Shown here piece by piece: positions 1-6,714 of a DNA stretch of 64,000 nt (its first letter is position 1; each line of letters opens with the position of its first letter). The stretch lies in assembly GCF_900639985.1 (NCBI RefSeq), contig NZ_CAAAIM010000004.1:186001-250000 (forward strand), in the 5' to 3' direction. The notes below the pieces were generated by a model. It saw only the letters and a program-made list of their open reading frames with translations. It had not been told where the DNA came from and ran no database searches. Source of the stretch: Legionella rowbothamii (lineage in GTDB: Bacteria; Pseudomonadota; Gammaproteobacteria; Legionellales; Legionellaceae). The position numbers and the translations under genes were made by a program.

Positions 1-324
1 GAATTAAATCGCTTAAATTTAGCGTATATTCATGTCATTGAAGGAACAACAGGAGTTTCTCGTGACTTTCTAGGGTTCGATTTTCATGCTTTACGAGATG
101 AGTTTCATGGGCCTTGGATGGTGAATAATGGCTATACACGCGAATTAGCTATTGAGGCTATTGATTCAGGTTATGCTGATTTGGTTGCCTTTGGTAAAGA
201 TTTTATTGCAAATCCTGATTTAGTGGAGCGTTTTCGTCTCAATGCGCCCCTTAATCAAGGGGATCGCGCCACTTTTTATGGCGGTGATGAAAAAGGGTAT
301 ATTGATTATCCGACCTTAGGATAA
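1..324 (+). CDS. nemA: Old Yellow Enzyme family ene-reductase (NemA-like), 3' end only
   Basis: The reading frame is open from base 1 to the stop, so the 5' part lies outside the window; 107 residues remain. They match the C-terminal half of the FMN-dependent Old Yellow Enzyme / N-ethylmaleimide reductase family: the stretch DLVAFGKDFIANPDLVERF belongs to the last beta-alpha unit of the TIM barrel and contributes to phosphate binding of FMN. It is followed by the typical ending FYGGDEKGYIDYPTL. The family reduces activated C=C bonds, nitro compounds and maleimides with NAD(P)H in the cytosol. An internal ATG at 118 is not the real start. The substrate cannot be deduced from the fragment. Confidence 0.9.
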   Translation, partial: ELNRLNLAYIHVIEGTTGVSRDFLGFDFHALRDEFHGPWMVNNGYTRELAIEAIDSGYADLVAFGKDFIANPDLVERFRLNAPLNQGDRATFYGGDEKGYIDYPTLG

Positions 325-360
325 TTATTGTTTCTATGCTCCAAAAACTAAGGATTTTTA

Positions 361-603
361 ATGAGAATATTATTTTTCATGCTTCTTTTTGCTCCCTTAA
401 TTGCTGTTGGGAATGAAGCACCTAATGAAAAAACCTTATCTCGATTGCAAAAATTATGCCGCGAGGATACGACTCCTGAGCTGCGTAAGCTGTATTGTCA
501 ATTAGCGAAAGATTACCGTAGAGAGAAAAAGCGCATGGATTCTGTTGCTGAAAAGGATAAGACAAAAGAAATAGAAAAGGCCAAGGTTAAGGAAAAGGCT
601 TAA
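361..603 (+). CDS. Small exported protein, charged, function unknown
   Basis: 80 residues. A hydrophobic N-terminus (residues 1-17, MRILFFMLLFAPLIAVG) looks like a Sec signal peptide with possible cleavage before NEAP. The mature part is short, with two cysteines about 14 residues apart (LCREDTT... LYCQLAK) that could form a disulfide, and ends in a Lys/Glu-rich, probably helical tail. It starts 36 bp after the reductase gene and may be read from the same transcript. I do not recognise a family; a periplasmic role is inferred only from the signal peptide. Confidence 0.65.
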   Translation: MRILFFMLLFAPLIAVGNEAPNEKTLSRLQKLCREDTTPELRKLYCQLAKDYRREKKRMDSVAEKDKTKEIEKAKVKEKA

Positions 604-630
604 GTTTTTGTAGGATTATATTTATAAATT

Positions 631-701
631 GTAGGTTGGGCCCATGGTCCAACAAGCTTTCACGCACCGCAAAACTTAATCTTGGCCATGAGCCCAACCT
701 C
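631..701. repeat. Extragenic palindrome, GTAGGTTGGGC family
   Basis: The element begins GTAGGTTGGGC and ends GCCCAACCT, with an internal partial repeat (CCATGGTCC / GGCCATG). It lies between two convergent genes. Related palindromes with the same arms occur at 16646-16686 and 22833-22859, so it is an interspersed repeat that probably also acts as a bidirectional hairpin terminator. Confidence 0.7.
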
Positions 702-752
702 CATATCATTCATTACAGGCCTTATTTAGATTTAGGCCTGCTTAAAACTTGA

Positions 753-1547
753 TTAATCACTCCCTTTGTCAAGAGCGTAAGTTCCCGTAAAGTTAAGAGT
801 TACAATTCCAAGTTGTCTACTGGAGCCACTAGTGCTAGTAGTACTTGAATTATTATTACTAGGATTGAATGCTGAGGTATAACGGATATCCATACCTATG
901 GTTGCAAAATCATCCAAATAAGAACCAATTCCTATAATTCCTTGAGCAGCAAAACCGTTATTTGAGGTGCTTACCGTTGTAGAAAAAGTACTGCCTAATG
1001 CATTGTATTGATTACTTGCAAAATTAGCTTTGTTTTTGATGATTGCGCCACCTAGACCAACGCCAATATAGGGAAACATCTTGGTATTGGGATCACTGGA
1101 AAGAAAATCATAAAATACGTTAAACATTCCATAAATACCGGTGGTATTTCCATTAAAACCTAATCCAATACCCTGGTCATTGCTTATTTCTGCAGGACAG
1201 GTTCCCTCGGGGCCCATAACATTCGGACTAATTAGGGTACAAGAGCCAACTTTTAATTCTCCATAATTATTGATATTAAAAAGGAATTGTCCTTCCAATC
1301 GTACCGTATTTATTCTATATCCCAGGGAAAAGCCGGCGCCGCCACCAATAGGGCTAAGCGTAACAGGACTTGTGTTCGCAAGTGAGAATTGATTATTACC
1401 AATATTAAAAGTAACGTTGGGATTGGAAATCGTTCGGCTTATTTCACCAAAGAGACCTAAATAAATGCCTTGAACGGGGTCCAAACTAAATGCCTTAGAG
1501 CTCATAGTTAGCCCTAATATAAATCCAAATTTAATGAAGTGTTTCAT
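753..1547 (-). CDS. Outer-membrane beta-barrel protein (opacity-like)
   Basis: 264 residues with a signal peptide (MKHFIKFGFILGLTMSSKAFS, cleavage near residue 21). The mature chain shows alternating polar/hydrophobic strands with many Gly, Asn, Ser and Thr, and segments such as GGGAGFSLGYRI and PYIGVGLGGAII typical of 8-stranded OmpA/opacity-type barrels. Two cysteines about 15 residues apart (near 103 and 117) may close an extracellular loop. The Asn/Ser/Thr-rich stretch near the C-terminus (NPSNNNSSTTSTSGSS) looks like a surface loop. Location in the outer membrane is inferred from composition; the function (adhesin, porin or structural) is not readable. Confidence 0.7.
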   Translation of the reverse strand: MKHFIKFGFILGLTMSSKAFSLDPVQGIYLGLFGEISRTISNPNVTFNIGNNQFSLANTSPVTLSPIGGGAGFSLGYRINTVRLEGQFLFNINNYGELKVGSCTLISPNVMGPEGTCPAEISNDQGIGLGFNGNTTGIYGMFNVFYDFLSSDPNTKMFPYIGVGLGGAIIKNKANFASNQYNALGSTFSTTVSTSNNGFAAQGIIGIGSYLDDFATIGMDIRYTSAFNPSNNNSSTTSTSGSSRQLGIVTLNFTGTYALDKGSD

Positions 1548-1811
1548 TAGAAAATCCTAATCAATCCTGACAATAATAATTCCTTCAACCTACGGACTTT
1601 TTAAGTGGCAAAGGAATGCTATTTTTTACTTATAAGGCAATGGCCGTGAAGGTGAGGCTATACGAAACTTTATTTAGATGCAAGCTTTTAATTTTATGGA
1701 TATCTTTTTATTTTGTATGTAAAACCAGTGAGATATTTTGCATTATTTTTTATACTAATTAGTGAGTACAGAATATAGGGTATAGACCTGCAATGAAGAG
1801 GAAGAGACATT

Positions 1812-2186
1812 TTGATTGATATTTTATGGATTTCTATGGGGGCAGTTATTGGCGCTAATTTGCGTTATTTTGTGAATCGTTTTTCGCTACGTTATTTGTC
1901 TTCAGATGTTCCTTATGGAACATTTATTGTTAATCTCACCGGAAGTTTTATCTTAGGTTTTTTCCTTGCTTGGAGCTTGGGGCGCGTCGAGCTTGATCCT
2001 AAGTGGCGTGCGTTTGTTGCCGTTGGATTCTGTGGTGCTTATACCACCTTTTCAAGCTTTAGTTATGAAACTTATGCTTTAATCGAGCAGGGGGATTATG
2101 CCCTTGCTGCTATGAATTTTATCTGTAATAATCTTTTTTGCCTCATTGCCGTGATTGCGGGAGTTGCCCTTGCCCGGGTAATTTAG
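1812..2186 (+). CDS. crcB: Fluoride exporter CrcB/Fluc
   Basis: 124 residues, the usual length of Fluc channels, with four membrane helices. The signature regions GANLRYFVNRF, GTFIVNLTGSFILGF and GFCGAYTTFSSFSYET are present; the Asn of the GTFIVN segment and the TTFSSFS phenylalanines form the F- pathway. Fluc works as an antiparallel dual-topology dimer in the inner membrane. The best start is a TTG (1812), preceded by a GAGGAAGAG purine run. A DUF190 gene follows 42 bp later, a pairing common for crcB. I saw no fluoride riboswitch consensus in the 260 bp upstream. Confidence 0.93.
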   Translation: MIDILWISMGAVIGANLRYFVNRFSLRYLSSDVPYGTFIVNLTGSFILGFFLAWSLGRVELDPKWRAFVAVGFCGAYTTFSSFSYETYALIEQGDYALAAMNFICNNLFCLIAVIAGVALARVI

Positions 2187-2228
2187 ATGCCGAGTTAAAA
2201 AAATAGAGATTAACATAAGGATGCGTCT

Positions 2229-2564
2229 ATGAATTGTATGAAAGTTTCTATCTATATTAATGAATCTGATAAATGGAACCATCGTCCTTTGCATTTAGAA
2301 CTCATGTCAATGCTGGATGAAGAGGGAATTGCCGGTGGAACCGTATTACGTGCCATTGCAGGTTTTACTTATAGAGAGCCGGTTGAAACGGCCTCATTCG
2401 TTGATATAGGTGCTAATTTACCTCTGGTTGTGCAATTTTTGGATACTGAGGAGCGGATCGAGTCGATCTTACCTAGGGTCAAGGAAATGTCTGGAACTCG
2501 TTTGATTATTCGTGAGCCTGTAGAGGTCGTGAATGGGATGTTAGCGACAGGCCCAATATCTTGA
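2229..2564 (+). CDS. DUF190 family protein (PII-like fold)
   Basis: 111 residues, full length for DUF190/UPF0166. Conserved positions include the N-terminal MKVSIYINESDKW, the HLELMSMLDEEGIAGGTVLRAIAGF core and the C-terminal strand IIREPVEVV. The family has a ferredoxin-like fold related to PII signalling proteins and is often found beside crcB, as here (42 bp spacing, probably one transcript), which suggests a link to fluoride export. The 3' end overlaps the convergent GtrA-like gene by 24 bp. A biochemical activity is not established by the sequence. Confidence 0.85.
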   Translation: MNCMKVSIYINESDKWNHRPLHLELMSMLDEEGIAGGTVLRAIAGFTYREPVETASFVDIGANLPLVVQFLDTEERIESILPRVKEMSGTRLIIREPVEVVNGMLATGPIS

Positions 2565-2930
2565 GAGCAAAAAGCTGTAAACGGAAACTAAAAATAAAAC
2601 TAAGCCAAGAGCAAAGAGGTAATTTAAATGAGTGTAGCGTAACACTAGAAAATAAAGCCCTTCATTAATTGTGCCCGCGGAAGCCGCTACCAGAAAAAAA
2701 TGAGGTAAGCTCAATACCTTTTGATCATGCAGTTGCGAAAAAGTAAGGTATTTGTGACCAAAGAAACTGACGTTAAATGCAGTAAAAAAGGCAAAAATAT
2801 TAGCTATTAGTGCGTGTACATGGGCAAAATTCACTAATAAAAAAACAATACTAAGATGTGTGGCTGCCGCTGTAGCCCCAATTCCTGCGTAATAAACCAG
2901 TCGGTGTTTTAGCTTAAGTTGTGCATTCAT
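2541..2930 (-). CDS. GtrA family membrane protein
   Basis: 129 residues from the ATG at 2930, which has a GAGGAAG sequence about 9 bp upstream; in-frame TTG 2951 and ATG 2948 are alternatives. Four hydrophobic segments and the motifs YYAGIGATAAATHLSIVFLL and FNVSFFGHKYLTF are those of GtrA, a small four-helix protein thought to help flip polyprenyl-phosphate-linked sugars. The start lies inside the end of the upstream glycosyltransferase gene, so the two are translationally coupled. Together they would prepare a lipid-linked sugar for modifying a surface glycan; the sugar is unknown. Confidence 0.85.
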   Translation of the reverse strand: MNAQLKLKHRLVYYAGIGATAAATHLSIVFLLVNFAHVHALIANIFAFFTAFNVSFFGHKYLTFSQLHDQKVLSLPHFFLVAASAGTINEGLYFLVLRYTHLNYLFALGLVLFLVSVYSFLLSRYWACR

Positions 2931-3873
2931 CAAAACTGGCTTCCTCATCAATAATATAATGCGGTCGGTGTTTTACTTCATCAAAGACGCGCCCTATATA
3001 TTCGCCGACCACACCTAAAGCAAAAAGCTGTAAACCACCAAAAAAGGTAATTGCGGTAACTATAGTTGCCCAACCTGGCGTTTTAATGCCAAAAATTAAG
3101 GTGCTTATGATAATCCAAGCAGCATACAGTATCGCTAAGGTAGCTACTCCAATACCACCAAGTGCAATCAGACGCAATGGGAAGGCAGTAAATGAGGTAA
3201 TTCCAGTAATCGCTAAATCGATTAAGGAATAAAAGTTCCATTGAGAAGAACCGGCTTTTCGTGGTTGAACCTCAAAAGGAACTGCTACTTGTTTAAAACC
3301 TACCCAACTGTACAAGCCTTTCATAAAACGATTTCGTTCGGGAAGTTTTTGCAATCCATTGACTATTTTACGATCTAACAGACGAAAATCTCCAGCATTA
3401 GCTGGAATATTAACGCGATTGATTCTGGAGGTGAATTGATAAAAGGTTTTTGCGCAAGTACGTTTTAGCCAGGATTCATCCTCTCGATTTTGGCGTACTG
3501 CATAAACCATGTCATAACCTTCTTCCCATTTGGCAATAAATTCACTTAACAATTCGAGCGGATGTTGAAAGTCACCATCCATTAAAATTACGGCATCTCC
3601 ACGGGCATGATCTAATCCTGCACTAATCGCTTTTTCCTTGCCAAAGTTACGACTAAAACGTAGGTAGCGAAAAGAGTATTGGCCTCTTAATTGTTGGATG
3701 ATTGCTTGAGTATTATCTTGACTTCCATCATCAACAAGCACTATTTCATAGGAATAAGCAAGTTGCTTGAGGGTTGTGTCCAATGCAGCAATAAACTCCG
3801 CAATAATGGTTTCTTCATTATAAACCGGGACAACACAAGAGATTTGTTTGGTTTGAATTAGTGAATTGAGCAT
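2914..3873 (-). CDS. GT2 family polyprenyl-phosphate glycosyltransferase (GtrB/DPM1-like)
   Basis: 319 residues. The N-terminal GT-A domain carries CVVPVYNEE, LVDDGSQDNT (nucleotide-sugar/metal-binding aspartates), RNFGKEKAISAGLDHARGD and LMDGDFQHP (DXD-like). The C-terminal third has two membrane helices (about 230-260 and 267-295) and ends in the cytosolic motif GEYIGRVFDEVKHRPHYII typical of GtrB/ArnC/Sll0501 proteins. It should transfer a sugar from UDP-sugar to undecaprenyl phosphate on the inner face of the inner membrane. Its 3' end overlaps gtrA. Donor sugar and acceptor glycan are not deducible. Confidence 0.88.
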   Translation of the reverse strand: MLNSLIQTKQISCVVPVYNEETIIAEFIAALDTTLKQLAYSYEIVLVDDGSQDNTQAIIQQLRGQYSFRYLRFSRNFGKEKAISAGLDHARGDAVILMDGDFQHPLELLSEFIAKWEEGYDMVYAVRQNREDESWLKRTCAKTFYQFTSRINRVNIPANAGDFRLLDRKIVNGLQKLPERNRFMKGLYSWVGFKQVAVPFEVQPRKAGSSQWNFYSLIDLAITGITSFTAFPLRLIALGGIGVATLAILYAAWIIISTLIFGIKTPGWATIVTAITFFGGLQLFALGVVGEYIGRVFDEVKHRPHYIIDEEASFDECTT

Positions 3874-4063
3874 GGCGTTGAGTGATTTCTAAACTTCTTA
3901 TTTACTTGGGAGGCTATTTTAACCTGAATCTGTTGTTCTCGTAAGTAAATTTGTAATTTTACTCTGTAATTTATTCATTAGGTCAAAAAAAGAAAAATAA
4001 GGTATATTAATGAGCATGTTTTTGCTATAAAATAGTGCCAATTTGAGATTCGGTATACCAACG

Positions 4064-5854
4064 ATGCCTTTTATTGATCTAAGTTTATTGGTTGGACAAC
4101 AACCCCCCCCTTTTTTACTGGATAAAAATGCAGCTAAATTTTTGCATGAATGCAAACAGCCTAAGTTAGTTGCCCCAGCGTCCATCCCTGTAAAAACTGC
4201 GAAAGATGAGTTTGTATTTAGCCATCAATTGATTAAATCAGGTGAGAATCAATGGCATATTCTGGAGGCAGAACCTATAGGAAAAGGGGAGTTTGGGGTA
4301 GCTTATAAGTCACGATTTAAAATTACGATAAAGAAAGCCATAGAGACCTATCAGGCTGAGGTATCTGTAACAAATGAAGTAGTGAAGATACAACGCGTTG
4401 GGGAGCGCACGATTACCCATCAGGATTTAGTGAAAAGCATTGCGCAGGAAGCTCAATATCAAAGACAGCAGCACGTACATGTGAGTTCTGTTATCGATAC
4501 TAAAAGCGAAGTTATAACGGTGATGGAGGATTGTGGCACTAGTCTTGATAAGCTATTTCCTTTTAAACGTGGAGATAGTCTTTTTCCATTCATGAAGCGT
4601 GTGGAAATTGCATTACATATTGCCAATGAAATGTTATCACTGCAGCAACGTGGAATAATACATTGTGATCTTAAGCCGGCTAATATTTGTTATAAAGAAA
4701 TTCCTGAAAACCCCGAACGCGGGATTCTTCCGGGCCAGTTTCGGATTATTTTTATTGATTTTGGCTTGGCAAGAAAAACCGAGCAACATTCTAATATGGT
4801 GGTTGGTTCTCTAGGCTATATGGCTCCTGAGGTATTTCATGGAGCAGGCAGTAGTTATGAATCGGATATCTATTCTTTGGCGGGAATTTTTATCGAGCTT
4901 TTTGGCTGTAAAAATGTACTTTTTTATAAAACAGGATACTCTGTGGACGAGCTCCTTGTTAATGCACCCTTTAGTTTGGATGGTCTATTTACTGAATATG
5001 ATGTTTCGGAGGTTGATTCCTTTTTATTAGACGATATCAAAACCCTATTTAAGCGGATGCAAGAAAAACCGCCGGAGCTGCGTCCGAACATTAACGTAGT
5101 TAATAAGTTTTTCAATTTATTGCAAGCCAGGATGGCGGCGTATAATAAGTTTTGTGCTGATTGGGATTTAATGACTGAAGAATTTAAACAGCTAGAGACT
5201 CACTATTTAGCGTTGCATTTTTTAAAAGAAAGGAATAGGTTAGAGCGTTACAAGTCAAATAGATTTGATCTTGCTGAGACCAGAAGTAATCCATTTAATC
5301 AGGCTATCGTGCGCTCGAAAGAGGTAATTTACCAGTTACTTTCTACGCTGCCTAAGAAGCCTAAATCTCACTATGAATTGGCCACGCAATTGATCAGTGA
5401 AAATCGCCTCGCTGATTTTGACGGGGAAGACAGCCCTTATCCTCTATTAGGTGATGTGATTGCAAGATTACGTGCAGAAAACCTAAAGTTGGGGAGAGTT
5501 TTAGGTTGTTTTAATCAGCATGTGCAGATCCTGGGTGATGAAAACAGATTTCGCGGAAGTAATAGTTCGGGTATTTCACATATTTTTACAATTTTAAATT
5601 CCAATAAGTCACCTATAGAAAAATTATGTGCACTAAAAGAGTTTGGTCGTCAAAAAACTGAAAATAGCTGGTCAAATTATTATAGTCGGTCGTGCTTTTT
5701 TGGTAAGGGGCGCCATAAAAATGTGGAGGAACTGTATCAAAAGTTGAATGGATTGAGATTGGCCCAAGATTTACGCCAAGATGCGTATATAGAAGGACAA
5801 CAGTTTGAAGATCTCAATCAATTTATTAACGAGAATACATTTACGCATTCTTGA
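4064..5854 (+). CDS. Eukaryotic-type Ser/Thr protein kinase, LegK-like candidate effector
   Basis: 596 residues from the ATG at 4064; an in-frame TTG at 4043 is possible. Kinase landmarks in order: Gly-loop GKGEFG (73-78), VVKIQ with the ATP lysine (108), a Glu-containing helix (QEAQYQ), HCDLKPAN (200-207, HCD for HRD), DFG (232-234) and MAPE (253-256), then SDIYSLAG. All catalytic residues are kept, so it should be active. About 270 C-terminal residues are helical and unrecognised; the tail EDLNQFINENTFTHS is acidic and polar like some Dot/Icm substrates. No signal peptide or membrane segment. A translocated effector role is inference; it cannot be assigned to a particular LegK. Confidence 0.85.
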   Translation: MPFIDLSLLVGQQPPPFLLDKNAAKFLHECKQPKLVAPASIPVKTAKDEFVFSHQLIKSGENQWHILEAEPIGKGEFGVAYKSRFKITIKKAIETYQAEVSVTNEVVKIQRVGERTITHQDLVKSIAQEAQYQRQQHVHVSSVIDTKSEVITVMEDCGTSLDKLFPFKRGDSLFPFMKRVEIALHIANEMLSLQQRGIIHCDLKPANICYKEIPENPERGILPGQFRIIFIDFGLARKTEQHSNMVVGSLGYMAPEVFHGAGSSYESDIYSLAGIFIELFGCKNVLFYKTGYSVDELLVNAPFSLDGLFTEYDVSEVDSFLLDDIKTLFKRMQEKPPELRPNINVVNKFFNLLQARMAAYNKFCADWDLMTEEFKQLETHYLALHFLKERNRLERYKSNRFDLAETRSNPFNQAIVRSKEVIYQLLSTLPKKPKSHYELATQLISENRLADFDGEDSPYPLLGDVIARLRAENLKLGRVLGCFNQHVQILGDENRFRGSNSSGISHIFTILNSNKSPIEKLCALKEFGRQKTENSWSNYYSRSCFFGKGRHKNVEELYQKLNGLRLAQDLRQDAYIEGQQFEDLNQFINENTFTHS

Positions 5855-5968
5855 TTGGAATTCCCCTAAACGACATCCCCAACGTAGTGGGAGCAGCAAT
5901 GCCCACATTGAGCCAAATGCGAGATTTCTTACTACGTTTTGGGATAAAGAGGTTTTTCGCTGTACACC

Positions 5969-6652
5969 TCAAAATCCATACCCATAAGGATTACGTTTTT
6001 TCCCATGCGCTCTTTTTTCAAAATGCTGATAATCTTGTAAATCAAACCAATCCCCAGCCCAATCCCAACCGTGTTTGACAAAAGTTTGATACACAATATC
6101 GTCTTTAACAATTTGCCCGGGGATGGATTCGGTACGCCCCGCATATATTGCTCCTTCCGGAGGTAATACAAGATTACCGTTGACGTAGGGATTTATTAAC
6201 GGGTTAATATCAATGGCGCGTCCATAACTATGCTGTGAGTATTCTCCCACGCGTCCAGTAACGCCACGGCAATTAAAAGCAGAAGTATTATTAGCCGCCA
6301 TGGATGCTGCATCATCTCCATAAAAAGTATCCATAAGCTCCATACTTTGGATGGGGAAGTGATGCAGGTAAAGCTCTTTAAAAATCGCAACGACCTCATC
6401 GGCGAGTTCTTGATTGACTATGAGTTTTCCCGTATGAGTTTTATTATCAAACCCCCAATAGCTGAGTTGGATGTAAGCTAATTGCTCTAGTGGCACAGGA
6501 CAGCCTTCATGCCAAGTATAGTTCTGCATTTGCGTTGCAATTGTAGGCGGAATGGAACTTATTTCACTATGAAACATAGGACTTTTCTCGGCCGTTGCAA
6601 AAGCAAGTGATGAAACGATCATGGCTATAATTGGGAGATAATGTATTTTCAT
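5969..6652 (-). CDS. Exported M15-family (VanY/DdpX-like) peptidase
   Basis: 227 residues from the ATG at 6652, which puts the signal peptide MKIHYLPIIAMIVSSLAFA at the N-terminus; the longer frame to 6670 adds six residues before it. The zinc peptidase motifs of family M15 are seen: SQHSYGRAIDINP (H and D ligands, H-x6-D) and W-D-W-A-G-D-W with QHFEK (catalytic Glu region and third His). The domain is a D-Ala-D-Ala or endolysin-type peptidase acting on peptidoglycan stem peptides in the periplasm. It is 62 bp downstream of kdpD on the same strand, where kdpE would normally be; I see no functional link. Confidence 0.85.
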   Translation of the reverse strand: MKIHYLPIIAMIVSSLAFATAEKSPMFHSEISSIPPTIATQMQNYTWHEGCPVPLEQLAYIQLSYWGFDNKTHTGKLIVNQELADEVVAIFKELYLHHFPIQSMELMDTFYGDDAASMAANNTSAFNCRGVTGRVGEYSQHSYGRAIDINPLINPYVNGNLVLPPEGAIYAGRTESIPGQIVKDDIVYQTFVKHGWDWAGDWFDLQDYQHFEKRAHGKKRNPYGYGF

Positions 6653-6714
6653 GCTTAACCAGCAAGCCAATTAAAACAAGGGGATATAAAAAGTATAGTC
6701 TAACTTTCTTGCTT

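Noticed and set aside
1561..1811. Possible fluoride riboswitch ahead of crcB
   Set aside because: The region has a GGCAATGG stretch but not the GGNGATGG...CC pseudoknot arrangement of the crcB motif.
4043..4063. TTG start for the kinase gene
   Set aside because: Possible, but the ATG at 4064 is more likely; neither has a clear ribosome site.
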